From positions 4,898,001 to 4,962,000 of the forward strand of contig OY781040.1 in the NCBI GenBank assembly GCA_963676095.1: a stretch of 64,000 nucleotides of DNA, read 5' to 3'. The first letter of the stretch is position 1, and each line of letters opens with the position of its first letter. The notes below the pieces were generated by a model. That model searched no databases, was not told where the DNA came from, and saw only the letters and a program-made list of their open reading frames with translations. Origin of the DNA: G963676095 sp963676095 (GTDB lineage: Bacteria; Bacteroidota; Bacteroidia; Bacteroidales; Prolixibacteraceae). The translations under genes and the position numbers were made by a program. Shown here in pieces: positions 34,414 through 44,300 of the stretch.

Positions 34414-35514
34414 TTAGACATTAAACCTGAAATGCATGATATCTCCGTCCTGGACGATATAATCTTTTCCTTCGATGGCCATCTTCCCGGCTTCTTTGCA
34501 GGCAGCCTCTGAGCCTAATGCAACATAATCACTATATTTAATTACTTCGGCACGGATAAATCCTTTCTCGAAGTCGGAATGAATAATTCCAGCTGCCTGC
34601 GGGGCTTTGAACCCTTTCCGGTAAGTCCATGCCTTTACTTCCTTGGGACCTGCTGTGAAATATGTTTCAAGCTGGAGTAAGCGGTAAGCCAATTTGATTA
34701 GTTTACTGACACCTGATTCCTCCAATCCGAGGTCTTCCAAGAACATACGGCGTTCTTCATAGCTTTCCAGTTCTGCAATTTCTGCTTCCGTTGCTGCTGC
34801 GATAACCAGCAATTCAGCATTCTCATTCTTGATCGATTCCTTAACTGCTTCGACATAGGCATTCCCTTTCGTTACAGAAGCCTCATCGACATTGCAGACA
34901 TAAAGGATTGGTTTGTTTGTTAACAGTTGAAGGTCTTTCGATAGTTTCAGGTCACTTTCTTCTATTTCTATTGTTCTGGCTGATTTCCCCTGGAGAAGGG
35001 TTTCCCGGTAAGTTGACAGGATTTTGAATAACCGTTTGGATTCCTGGTCATTCCCTGCTTTTGCCTGCTTTTCTACCTTGGCGATACGGCTTTCTACCGT
35101 TTCAAGGTCTTTCAATTGCAATTCGATATCGACCGTTTCCTTATCGCGGACCGGGTCGATCGAGGTATCGACATGTGTAATGTTGTCATTCTCGAAACAG
35201 CGCAATACATGAATAATGGCATCCGTTTCCCTGATATTTCCGAGAAACTTATTTCCCAGTCCTTCTCCTTTGCTTGCTCCCCGGACTAACCCGGCAATGT
35301 CGACAATCTCGACCGTTGTCGGGACGATGTGTTCCGGATGGACCAGTTCGGCCAGTTTATTAAGCCGTTCGTCCGGCACAGTAATCACGCCGACATTGGG
35401 CTCAATTGTACAAAACGGGAAGTTTGCGGATTGGGCCTTTGCATTTGAAAGACAGTTGAACAGAGTCGATTTTCCAACATTGGGAAGTCCTACGATACCA
35501 CATTTTAATGCCAT
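34414..35514 (-). CDS. ychF: Redox-regulated ATPase YchF (OLA1 family)
   Basis: The 366-aa protein belongs to the Obg-like GTPase superfamily but prefers ATP. The G1 motif is GLPNVGKSTLFN (8-19). The G3 region is DIAGLVRGASKGEGLGNKF, and the G4-like NKP follows in LLTNKPILYVCN. A TGS domain closes the protein (about 280-366, ending DGDIMHFRFNV). It binds the ribosome and takes part in stress responses. A -7 box (TAACTTTG on the minus strand, 35540-35547) precedes it. Confidence 0.95.
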   Translation of the reverse strand: MALKCGIVGLPNVGKSTLFNCLSNAKAQSANFPFCTIEPNVGVITVPDERLNKLAELVHPEHIVPTTVEIVDIAGLVRGASKGEGLGNKFLGNIRETDAIIHVLRCFENDNITHVDTSIDPVRDKETVDIELQLKDLETVESRIAKVEKQAKAGNDQESKRLFKILSTYRETLLQGKSARTIEIEESDLKLSKDLQLLTNKPILYVCNVDEASVTKGNAYVEAVKESIKNENAELLVIAAATEAEIAELESYEERRMFLEDLGLEESGVSKLIKLAYRLLQLETYFTAGPKEVKAWTYRKGFKAPQAAGIIHSDFEKGFIRAEVIKYSDYVALGSEAACKEAGKMAIEGKDYIVQDGDIMHFRFNV

Positions 35515-35539
35515 TTTCGCTTATTCTAAAATTGCGGTG

Positions 35540-35547
35540 CAAAGTTA
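35540..35547 (-). promoter_or_regulatory. -7 box for ychF
   Basis: On the minus strand this reads TAACTTTG, matching TAnnTTTG, about 26 bp before the ychF start codon. Confidence 0.45.
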
Positions 35548-35652
35548 AACCTTTTTCCCTATTTTTGAAGGATTAAAGGGAGAAGCCCAAATGTTTATCC
35601 TGTTAAAATAAAATTTGGCGGTTTCCAGGTAAAGGTTTTCAATTTTTGCTAG

Positions 35653-36402
35653 ATGATACTTAAATCGGTTTCTATTGATTGCGTAATCTTTGGTTTTGAT
35701 GGAGCCTCGGTCAAGGTACTTCTTTCACAACAGAACCCCGATGTGTTGCGCAAACAAATTGAAGAACGGGAGGATTACGAGGATATTCGGGTTCTTTACG
35801 ATTCTCATCCCAACATTGTTGAACCTGATTGTTGGAGCGTTTTTGGTGCCCATGTGCCCGTCGATAAGGGAATTGATGAGTATGCAAGAGAATTATTGTC
35901 CCTGGCGACAGGAATGAATAATGTTTTTTTAAAGCAGTTTCATTGTTTCGGTGAAGAAGGAAGGGTGCCTCAGTTCAGGGTGATCACGGTCGGTTATTAC
36001 GCCCTGATAAATCCGGCTAATCACATCCTCCGGAAATCGATCGCAACAAACGATCTGAAGTGGTTTGGTCTCAATAATTTGCCGAAATTACCATTTGACC
36101 ATGAAAAGATCATCCATCGGGCAATCGAACACCTCAGGCATGAGGTTCGGTACCAGCCTGTTGGTTTTCATTTGCTCCCTGAGAACTTTACCCTTACAGA
36201 GTTTCAGTCTCTCTATGAAGTAATTCTGGATAAGAAAATGGATACCCGCAATTTCAGGAAAAAGATTGCAAAAATGGACCTGCTGATTGATACCCAGGAA
36301 AAACAGAAGAATGTGTCGCACCGGGCAGCCCGCCTATACAAGTTTGATGAAAAAGTTTATAACCGCTTAAAGGAAGAAGGGCTTCGATTTAGGATAGAAT
36401 AG
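35653..36402 (+). CDS. NUDIX-fold transcriptional regulator (NrtR/AraR-like) with degenerate NUDIX box
   Basis: The 249-aa protein has an N-terminal NUDIX domain (about 1-150) and a C-terminal winged helix (about 160-249, with NFTLTEFQSLYEVILDKKMD and RNFRKKIAKMDLL). The NUDIX box reads GAHVPVDKGIDEYARELL then SLATGM: the catalytic REUxEExGU is disrupted, with SLA where the metal-binding EE should be. It is probably a sensor that binds a nucleotide-sugar or sugar ligand without hydrolysing it, as in Bacteroidota AraR-type regulators. Target genes are unknown; no sugar operon is adjacent. Confidence 0.82.
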   Translation: MILKSVSIDCVIFGFDGASVKVLLSQQNPDVLRKQIEEREDYEDIRVLYDSHPNIVEPDCWSVFGAHVPVDKGIDEYARELLSLATGMNNVFLKQFHCFGEEGRVPQFRVITVGYYALINPANHILRKSIATNDLKWFGLNNLPKLPFDHEKIIHRAIEHLRHEVRYQPVGFHLLPENFTLTEFQSLYEVILDKKMDTRNFRKKIAKMDLLIDTQEKQKNVSHRAARLYKFDEKVYNRLKEEGLRFRIE

Positions 36403-36467
36403 TTAAAAATACTTAATGGATTAAACCAGTCTGTTAATTTTTAATCTATAAGGAAATATAAAAATAC

Positions 36468-37016
36468 ATGGTTCAGGATATGCAATTGATAGCCGACTTA
36501 AAGAACGAAAGCATGAAAGAGTCTGCTTTCCGTATGCTGGTAGGCAAATATAAAGAACGGCTTTACTGGCATATTAGGAAGATTGTATTGAATCATGACG
36601 ATGCCGATGATATCCTGCAAAATACCTTCGTAAAGGTATGGAAGAGTATTGATTCTTTCAGGGAAGAGGCCAACCTTTATACGTGGCTGTACCGGATCGC
36701 AACAAATGAATCCCTTACATTTCTTAATCAAAAAAAGAAAAAATCATTTGTAAACAGCGAAGAGGAATTTAATGACTATTTAATTGAAAACATTCAGACA
36801 GATCCATATTTCAGTGGCGATGATATTCACCGGAAGTTGCAGGAAGCGATTGCCCGTTTGCCGGAAAAGCAACGCCTTGTATTCAACATGAGGTATTTTG
36901 ATGATATCAAATATCAGGACATGGAAAAGATTCTTGAAACTTCAGAGGGGGCTTTGAAGGCATCTTTTCACCATGCAGTAAAAAAAATAGAAGAATACCT
37001 TAAATTAATAGATTAG
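36468..37016 (+). CDS. ECF-type RNA polymerase sigma factor
   Basis: The 182-aa protein has region 2 (FRMLVGKYKERLYWHIRKIV, then DADDILQNTFVKVWKSI and LYTWLYRIATNESL) and region 4 (LPEKQRLVFNMRYFDDIKYQDMEKIL with EGALKASFHHA, quoted in part). It heads a three-gene cassette: a small membrane protein at 37091 and an LTxxQ-like periplasmic protein at 37536. Confidence 0.92.
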   Translation: MVQDMQLIADLKNESMKESAFRMLVGKYKERLYWHIRKIVLNHDDADDILQNTFVKVWKSIDSFREEANLYTWLYRIATNESLTFLNQKKKKSFVNSEEEFNDYLIENIQTDPYFSGDDIHRKLQEAIARLPEKQRLVFNMRYFDDIKYQDMEKILETSEGALKASFHHAVKKIEEYLKLID

Positions 37017-37090
37017 CGAAATAGATTTGCAGAATTTTAAACTTTTTATATTTTATCCAGTCAAATACAAAAATAGGAGAGAAACAAGAT

Positions 37091-37534
37091 ATGCAGATAA
37101 ATAACTCAGAATTTCCAAAGGATAATCCGTTCGGCGTTCCTGAAGGCTATTTTGGGATGCTGGAAGACAGAATTTCAGGACGGATAAGGCAGGAGGAAGG
37201 AAAAAAAGTATCCAAAGAGGTAAAAGTAATCCGGATGCTTAAACCTTTGCTCGGGTTGGCGGCCAGTTTCGCAATTGTTTTTATGCTTGTTCATTACCCT
37301 CTAAGCAAATTTTTGCCATGGTATATGTCGAAACATGCAACTAATAAAATCGAAGAAACAAGCCAGACTGAACAAAAAATACTGGCTGCCTTTACTGATG
37401 ATATCGATGAAAGTACTTTTTTTCAGATCCTGACTTCCCAGGAAAATCAAAATAAGATTGATTCAGATGAGATTATTTCTTTTCTTTCATCAGAATTAAG
37501 TGATTATGAAGTTTATGCGGAAATTATTAACTGA
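37091..37534 (+). CDS. Single-pass membrane protein, probable anti-sigma factor partner
   Basis: The 147-aa protein has a cytoplasmic N-terminal part (about 1-50; NPFGVPEGYFGMLEDRI is a pattern often seen in Bacteroidota sigma-linked membrane proteins). One helix follows (about 52-70, LLGLAASFAIVFMLVHYPL), then a periplasmic tail. It follows the sigma gene by 74 bp and precedes the next gene by 1 bp. There is no zinc motif, so the anti-sigma role is inferred from position. Confidence 0.68.
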   Translation: MQINNSEFPKDNPFGVPEGYFGMLEDRISGRIRQEEGKKVSKEVKVIRMLKPLLGLAASFAIVFMLVHYPLSKFLPWYMSKHATNKIEETSQTEQKILAAFTDDIDESTFFQILTSQENQNKIDSDEIISFLSSELSDYEVYAEIIN

Positions 37535-37535
37535 A

Positions 37536-38015
37536 ATGTTTATGAAGAAACTGGTAGTAATAATTGGTTTATTCTTTTTCTTCGCTCATGGATTTGCCCA
37601 GCCCCCGAAATGGAAATCTGAAGATTTTGAGAAGTTTAAGGCAATGAAAATATCGTTCATGACGGAGAAGCTGGAATTGACACCTCTGGAGGCACAGCGT
37701 TTCTGGCCTATTTATAACGAGTTCGAGAAAAAGAGGTTCGAACTTAATGAAAAGGGTCACAATTTGGAGAAGCAAATTCGTGACCATTATGACTCATACA
37801 GTGAAAGCGACTTTCGAAAGTTGAGCTATGAACTTGTTGACCAGGAAGTACAGGAAGCCAATCTGTCAAAAGTGTATAATGATAAATTTCTCCAGGTTTT
37901 GCCTGCAAAAAAGGTTGTTATGATCGGACAGTTTGAAAATGAGTTCCGGTTCAGGATGATTCGTGAGTTCAGGGACAAGGAACAGGGGAAGGATAGCAGT
38001 GATAACAGGCCATAG
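37536..38015 (+). CDS. Periplasmic Spy/CpxP-like (LTxxQ-type) helical protein
   Basis: I place the start at 37536 (MFMKKLVVIIGLF; 37542 is also possible). A signal peptide ends near GFAQ. The mature part is almost all helix with TEKLELTPLEAQRFWPIYNE, an LTxxQ/LTxxE-like element. It resembles periplasmic stress sensors of the Spy/CpxP type. In a cassette with an ECF sigma factor and a membrane protein, it may report envelope stress. A bidirectional-looking but plus-oriented terminator follows. Confidence 0.75.
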   Translation: MFMKKLVVIIGLFFFFAHGFAQPPKWKSEDFEKFKAMKISFMTEKLELTPLEAQRFWPIYNEFEKKRFELNEKGHNLEKQIRDHYDSYSESDFRKLSYELVDQEVQEANLSKVYNDKFLQVLPAKKVVMIGQFENEFRFRMIREFRDKEQGKDSSDNRP

Positions 38016-38043
38016 ATTGTGTCCTTTGCTGATTCCTTGGATG

Positions 38044-38090
38044 CAAGTGCCCCTCAGAAAAATAGTTTTTTGAGGGGCACCTGTTTTTTT
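38044..38090 (+). terminator. Intrinsic terminator after the sigma cassette
   Basis: A 13-position stem (38044-38056 with 38071-38083, one mismatch) has an AT-rich loop and a seven-T tail (38084-38090) that overlaps the convergent hisS stop codon. Confidence 0.8.
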
Positions 38091-39459
38091 AATCAGTGAG
38101 TATTTTTATAAGTTTCTCAGAATTTACCAACTGTTGATCGCCTGTTTTCATGTTTTTCAGGTTTAGCTTTCCTTCTGCCATTTCCTGTTCTCCGGCCATG
38201 ATTACGAAAGCCACATTCTTACGATCGGCCCAAACCATCTGCTTTTTGATTTTTGCCGCTTCCGGGAATATTTCAGCTGTGACTCCTGCGTCGCGAAGTT
38301 TTTTCAAAATCGGCAGGCAATAGGCTTCTTCTTTTTCTCCAAAATTTATAAACAGAACCTTGGAAGATACAACGGCCTCTTCAGGAAAGAGGTTTAGCTG
38401 GGTCATCACGTCGTAAATCCGGTCAGCTCCAAATGATATCCCGACACCTGAAACACCCGGCATGCCGAATATCCCGGTCAGATCGTCGTATCTTCCCCCT
38501 CCTGTAATACTGCCTATCTGAACATCTTTGGCTTTTACCTCGAAAATTGCCCCGGTATAGTAATTCAACCCACGGGCCAGGGTGAGGTCAAGCTCAACTT
38601 CCGTTTCCAGATTGTCTTTACTTATATAAGCAAACAATGTGTGTATCTCTTCAATTCCTTTTCTTCCGGTTTCTGTATTCCCGATAACTGAGGAGAGTTG
38701 TTCCAGCTTTTCTTGGGTTGTTCCCTGAAGTTTTAGAATGGGCTGCAGTTTATCAACAGCAAGCTGGGAAACTCCTTTCTCCAATAACTCGGCATTTACA
38801 TTGTCAAGGCCTATTTTATCAAGTTTATCGATTGCAACCGTTATATCCACAATTCGACGTGCTTCTCCTATTGTCTCGGCAATCCCTGCCAGTATTTTCC
38901 GGTTGTTGATTTTTACAGTCGTTTTTATTCCAAGTCTTTTGTAAACTTCATCGACAATCTGAACCAGTTCGAACTCGTTCAGCAGAGAATCACTGCCTAC
39001 GATATCAACGTCGCACTGATAAAATTCACGGTAACGTCCCTTCTGGGGCCGGTCGGCCCGCCAGACAGGCTGTATCTGGTAGCGTTTAAACGGGAATGAT
39101 AAATCGTTTCTGTGCTGTACAACAAAGCGGGCGAACGGTACCGTGAGATCGTACCGTAACCCTTTTTCCGAAATCATATTGGTGAGCCGGATGCTGTTTT
39201 TTCCGAGTAAATCATGCTCTTCTACACCGGAGATAAAATCCCCGGAATTCAGAATCTTGAAAAGCAATTTGTCTCCTTCTTCCCCATACTTGCCCATCAG
39301 GGTCGACAGGTTTTCCATGGCGGGTGTTTCCAGTGCCTGAAAACCATAAAGTTGAAAAACAGCTTTTACCGTATCGAAAATATAATTTCTTCTCGCCATC
39401 TCGAAGGGCGAAAAATCACGTGTCCCCTTTGGAATAGAAGGTTTCTGAGCCATAGTCAT
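38089..39459 (-). CDS. hisS: Histidyl-tRNA synthetase
   Basis: The 456-aa class II synthetase charges tRNA(His). Motif 1 region KGTRDFSPFEMARRNYIFD is at the start. Motif 2 is VWRADRPQKGRYREFYQCDVD (quoted to 20 residues at most: WRADRPQKGRYREFYQCDVD). Histidine-specific RGLNYYTGAIFEV and GGGRYDDLTG follow, and motif 3 is GVGISFGADRI. The anticodon-binding domain is about 360-456. A -7 box TATTTTTG lies on the minus strand at 39482-39489. Confidence 0.95.
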   Translation of the reverse strand: MTMAQKPSIPKGTRDFSPFEMARRNYIFDTVKAVFQLYGFQALETPAMENLSTLMGKYGEEGDKLLFKILNSGDFISGVEEHDLLGKNSIRLTNMISEKGLRYDLTVPFARFVVQHRNDLSFPFKRYQIQPVWRADRPQKGRYREFYQCDVDIVGSDSLLNEFELVQIVDEVYKRLGIKTTVKINNRKILAGIAETIGEARRIVDITVAIDKLDKIGLDNVNAELLEKGVSQLAVDKLQPILKLQGTTQEKLEQLSSVIGNTETGRKGIEEIHTLFAYISKDNLETEVELDLTLARGLNYYTGAIFEVKAKDVQIGSITGGGRYDDLTGIFGMPGVSGVGISFGADRIYDVMTQLNLFPEEAVVSSKVLFINFGEKEEAYCLPILKKLRDAGVTAEIFPEAAKIKKQMVWADRKNVAFVIMAGEQEMAEGKLNLKNMKTGDQQLVNSEKLIKILTD

Positions 39460-39481
39460 TAAGCTTTTTGCTTTAAAGTTG

Positions 39482-39489
39482 CAAAAATA
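39482..39489 (-). promoter_or_regulatory. -7 box for hisS
   Basis: On the minus strand this reads TATTTTTG, matching TAnnTTTG, about 23 bp before the hisS start. Confidence 0.4.
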
Positions 39490-39648
39490 AGCAAAATCGG
39501 GAGGTCTTCAAGCATCGCAGGAAATAATCGGGGCAAGGAGGTTTAATATTACCCATCGTATGCCACAGGTTGGTTATTTATGCTGATCCAAAATTTTGAA
39601 AATTATTTTATAGATAGACTTAAAATTAATTAATTTGTATCATGTTTT

Positions 39649-40200
39649 ATGAAACTTATGACTGATTTTGAAGAAATATTCAGAACTTATCATACGATTC
39701 TCTTCTTGTATGCCCAAAAATTTGTTCAGAGAAATATTGCGTTGGATCTGGTACAGGATATTTTTGTTGCGATGTGGGAAAAGAAGAAATTTGATATGGA
39801 TGAACTATCTGTTAAAGCCTATTTATTTAAATCAGTCAGGAATTCCTGCCTTAATTATCTGAAACATGAAAAGATTGTGTCAAAGCACATGGAAAATAAG
39901 TTGGCCTCACTTTCAGAGCAGGAGATTTGCTATTATGAAAGTGGAGAAAAATCATTTATAGAGAAAGAGGACCTTGATAAAATATATGGAATCATTAATT
40001 CTCTTCCTGATATCTACAGGGAAATTATTGAATTGAGCCGTTTTGATGGTTTAAGGAATAAGGAAATTGCAGAAAAATTGGATATACCGCTGCGAACAGT
40101 GGAAACAAGGCTTTTCAGGGCATTATCCATGCTGAAGGAAAAATTATCCAATCATTTATTTTTATTGTTTTGTATGCCAGATTTTTATAGATTATCTTGA
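39649..40200 (+). CDS. ECF sigma factor of the PUL (Bacteroidota expansion type)
   Basis: The 183-aa protein (a start at 39658 is also possible) has region 2 (FRTYHTILFLYAQKFVQ, DLVQDIFVAMWEKK, KAYLFKSVRNSCLNYLKHE) and region 4 (LPDIYREIIELSRFDGLRNK and EIAEKLDIPLRTVETRLFRA). A hydrophobic C-terminus (HLFLLFCMPDF) is unusual but seen in this subfamily. FecR and a SusC with an STN domain follow, which is the standard trans-envelope sigma/anti-sigma set for glycan loci. Confidence 0.93.
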   Translation: MKLMTDFEEIFRTYHTILFLYAQKFVQRNIALDLVQDIFVAMWEKKKFDMDELSVKAYLFKSVRNSCLNYLKHEKIVSKHMENKLASLSEQEICYYESGEKSFIEKEDLDKIYGIINSLPDIYREIIELSRFDGLRNKEIAEKLDIPLRTVETRLFRALSMLKEKLSNHLFLLFCMPDFYRLS

Positions 40201-40278
40201 AAAATAGTTCTATTTGGGCGACGTAGTTTCTTCTATTTAGTTGTGTTAAAAATAGACAACCAATAATAGTTTGTTCGT

Positions 40279-41268
40279 ATGCCTATAGAAGAGGAAAGAG
40301 AACGATTAGTCGCCAGGTATTTGAATGGAGATATTACTCCTGAAGATAAGGGGAACCTGATCCGGTGGATTAGGGAAACCCCGGAAAATAAGAAGTTATT
40401 TTTTGAGCTGAAAGATGCTTGGGACTCGAGTGCCAGGGCAGGAAAAGGGGACCAAAGAGAACATCTTTTGCGTTTATATAGAAAGCAGTTTCTTTACAGG
40501 CAGAAGAGGATACAGATTAACCGGTTTATATATGCTATTGCGGCTATTTTGATTATCGGTATCGTATTGGGTGGAATATTCCTGCAAAACGTAAATTCAC
40601 GTCAGAAAAGTCAGGTCGAATCCGTTCTTGTTCCGCGGGGTTCCTGTTCCGGTCTTACCCTGGCTGATGGCACTAAGGTTAACCTGAATTCAGATAGTCG
40701 CCTTAAGCTGGACAGACATTTTTCCACAAATCACAGAGTTGTTTGGTTAACAGGAGAAGGATATTTTGAAGTAAAAGCTGATAAAAAACATCCATTCACC
40801 GTAAAGACGAATAAATTTGATATCACTGTAACTGGTACAAAATTTAATGTCGCCAGTTATCCTGAAGATTTGAAAACGAGTGCTACTCTTCTTGAAGGGC
40901 ATATTAATCTGGTAGTTGGAGGACGTCAGTCCTATCTGTTGCAACCAGGGGAGAAAATAAGTTTTGATCAGCAGACGATGAGGCATACTTTGGAAAAAGC
41001 CGATTTGGAAGCTGATCTGGCATGGACAAAAAATGAATTTATTTTCAGTAAAATCCCTTTCCCCGATCTGATGCGAAGGCTTGAACGATGGTACAATGTT
41101 AAATTGGTCTATCAGAGTTCAAAACTCGATTCCCTGATTTATTCCGGAAAATTTAAGAATCAGGAGACAATTTGGCAGGTACTGGATGCATTAAAGCTGA
41201 CATCTCCAATTGGTTATAAAAAAACGGGCTTCCGGGAGTTTGAATTATATTACAAGAGACCTGTGTGA
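40279..41268 (+). CDS. FecR-type anti-sigma factor
   Basis: The 329-aa protein has a cytoplasmic sigma-binding N-terminus (about 1-80), one transmembrane helix (about 86-106, AIAAILIIGIVLGGIF), a periplasmic FecR domain (about 115-215, VLVPRGSCSGLTLADGTKVNLN) and a DUF4974 C-terminal domain (about 255-329, FIFSKIPFPDLMRRLERWYN). It should hold the sigma factor until the SusC STN domain signals that glycan is bound. Confidence 0.94.
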   Translation: MPIEEERERLVARYLNGDITPEDKGNLIRWIRETPENKKLFFELKDAWDSSARAGKGDQREHLLRLYRKQFLYRQKRIQINRFIYAIAAILIIGIVLGGIFLQNVNSRQKSQVESVLVPRGSCSGLTLADGTKVNLNSDSRLKLDRHFSTNHRVVWLTGEGYFEVKADKKHPFTVKTNKFDITVTGTKFNVASYPEDLKTSATLLEGHINLVVGGRQSYLLQPGEKISFDQQTMRHTLEKADLEADLAWTKNEFIFSKIPFPDLMRRLERWYNVKLVYQSSKLDSLIYSGKFKNQETIWQVLDALKLTSPIGYKKTGFREFELYYKRPV

Positions 41269-41277
41269 AAAAATAAG

Positions 41278-41311
41278 AAAGGCGGCATGTCGCCACAACA
41301 TGCCCGCCTTT
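41278..41311 (+). promoter_or_regulatory. Hairpin between fecR and susC
   Basis: AAAGGCGGCATGT (41278-41290) pairs with ACATGCCCGCCTTT (41298-41311), with one bulged C. No T-run follows. It begins 10 bp after the fecR stop and ends 43 bp before the susC start. It may be a weak terminator or an mRNA processing/stabilising element. Confidence 0.55.
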
Positions 41312-41354
41312 AATTAAAAACAATCAAATAATAATTGTTAAACAGTTCAAATTT

Positions 41355-44300
41355 ATGAAAAAAAAACGAAACCCAAAGGAGGATCGTTTACGGAGCGGTT
41401 TTCCTAAAATCTGTCGGATTATGAGATTGATTTGTTTGTTTATGTTCGTGTCGCTGTTGCATGTAACAGCCTCTACCTATTCACAAAACAATAAATTAAG
41501 TTTGTCTTTGCAGAATCTGACCATAGAACAGGTGCTTGGACGGATTGAAGATCAGTCGGATTATTCTTTTTTTTATAATGTAAAAGAAGTCGATTTATCG
41601 AAGGTAGTTGATGTAACCATTAAAGATCAACCTATTGAGAAGGTCCTTGATCAGGTAATGGCAGGTACCGGTTTGACTTATACGATCAATAATAAATTGA
41701 TCATCATCCACAAAAGTCAGAATGTAAGTTTATCTGACTTTAGCAATCAGCAACAGAAAAACTTGGCTGTAAAAGGGACGGTGACCGACAAATCAGGAAA
41801 GCCCGTCCCCGGTGCTACAATTGTTGTAAAGGGAACCACAAACGGGACCATTACTGATTCTGAAGGGAAATTCTCCTTAGTGAAAGTTCCTGCTGATGCA
41901 ATATTGGAATTTTCCTTTGTAGGCATGAAAACCCAGTCCGTGCCAGTGAATGGGAAAACGATTTTTACCGTGGCAATGACGGAAGAAACCATTGGTTTGG
42001 ATGAAGTAGTGGCTGTTGGATACGGAACGCAGAAAAAGGTGAATCTTACTGGTGCTGTGGCTACAGTCGACAATTCCGGATTAATGAAAAGGCCGGTAAC
42101 CAATCCTGTTTCTATGTTACAAGGAATGATGCCCGGGGTCCAAATTACCCAGAATACAGGTGAACCTGGTAATGAGGGAACTAATATCCGTATTCGGGGA
42201 ACAGGAACCTTTAGTGGTGCGGGATCGGATCCATTAGTGTTAATTGATGGTGTTCAAGGAAGTTTGTCTGATTTGGATCCGAATAATATTAAAAATATTT
42301 CGGTACTAAAAGATGCAGCGTCTGCATCTATTTACGGTGCAAGAGCTGCCAATGGTGTTATCCTGGTAACAACAAAAACTGGAAGCGAAGGAAAACTTCA
42401 GATCGAATATTCTACCAATGTTGGATTTTACAAACCAACAAAACTTTTCCACTTGGTTACAAATTCGGCGCAGTACATGCAATTATGGAATGAAGCCAGA
42501 ATGAATTCCGGTTATACTTCAGGACTATATACACAGGATGATATCGATACTTATCAAAATGCTACAGACCGTACCTTGTACCCAAATACAAATTGGCTGG
42601 ATCTGATTTTCAGGACAGCTCCAACCTATACCCAACATTTAAATTTTACCGGTGGGTCAAATGGAACGGTTTACAATGTTTCTCTTGGTTATGTTGATCA
42701 GACGGGGACGATGAAGGGATTTGATTATAAAAAATACAATATACGCTTAAACCTTACTTCTGAACTTTCTGATAAATTTTCCTTTGGAATTAATGTTGAA
42801 CTTAAAAAAGGAGAAATTGGTGCTACCGTATTTGGATCCCAGGACTTGTTTTTATCAGCTATGTCACAGGCTCCGACATACGGACCTGTTGTACCCGATG
42901 GTAGTGGACATTATACCTATAAAGCATATGATTTCGAATATAATAATAAGAACCCTATTGCAGTTATTGAGAATAATCTGGATCATAATACTGATAATTA
43001 TATTGCGAACACACAAGGATGGATCAAAATTAATTTATCGAAATCATTATCGTGGTACACAAAGGGTGCTTTTAATGCATATTTTGATAAATATAAAAAT
43101 TTTCAACCGCCACTTAAGGAATATAATTTTAGAACCGGTGAACTTGCAACGACACTTAGTTTTGGTACTTCCTTAACTGATCAGGATCAGTATGAATTTT
43201 ACTATGATTTTTATAGTTACTTAAATTATGACCGTGATTTTAACGGCCATCATATCAAAGCATTATTGGGATACAGTGCGGAAAAAAGTACTTATCAGTA
43301 TTTACAGGCGTCACGGCAGGATCTCATCTCAGATGAATTGAGGCAACTGAATGCGGCAAGCCCGTCCGTTCAGTATGCTTACGGGACGGAAAACGGTTGG
43401 GCTTTGATGTCCTGCTTTGGTAGGTTGGATTATGATTACCACGATCGTTATCTTTTTGAAGCGAATCTTAGATATGACGGCACTTCACGGCTTAGCTCAG
43501 ATTCCCGGTGGGGAGTATTCCCGTCCTTTTCTGCCGGATGGCGGATTTCCGAAGAGGATTTCATGAAAAGGTTGAACCTAAGCTGGCTGGATAATTTGAA
43601 GATCCGTGGTTCATGGGGCCAATTGGGAAATCAGAATATCGGAAACTATCCTTATCAGGCCTTATTAAATTTTACGGGTAATTATTCATTTGATGATTCA
43701 AACCTGAGTACAGGAGTTGCCCAGCAGACGATGTCTAATCCGAATTTAAAATGGGAGGCAACTACAATTTCAGATATAGGAGGCGATCTTACTGTTCTTA
43801 ACGGGTTAAATGCTACCATTGATTGGTATAAAAAGAGAACAACGGATATTCTTCGTCAAGCTCAGGTTACTGCCGTTGTCGGGTTAGGGGCACCGACAAT
43901 AAACAACGGAACAATGGAAAATAAAGGCGTTGAGTTGGGATTGACTTATAACCATCAGGTTCGCGGAGGAATATTTAATGGTTTGCATTATAGTGCGGGA
44001 CTTAATGCTGAACATTATAAAAATAAGCTGGTAAAGTTTGGTGCTCCTGAAATTGGTGATTATACAATTGAGCAAGAAGGACATGAGTGGGGATCCTATT
44101 ATATGCTACAGAGCATTGGGGTTTTTCAATCAGAAGATGAAATTGCCAATTCTCCAAAACAGTTCAATGATGCTACTCTCTCCGGCGATCTAAAATACAA
44201 AGACCAAAATGATGATGGGAAAATTAATGAAAACGACCGGATTATTATGCCAGGAGCATTTCCTAAATTAAATTACTCATTTAATCTTTCTGCCGATTGG

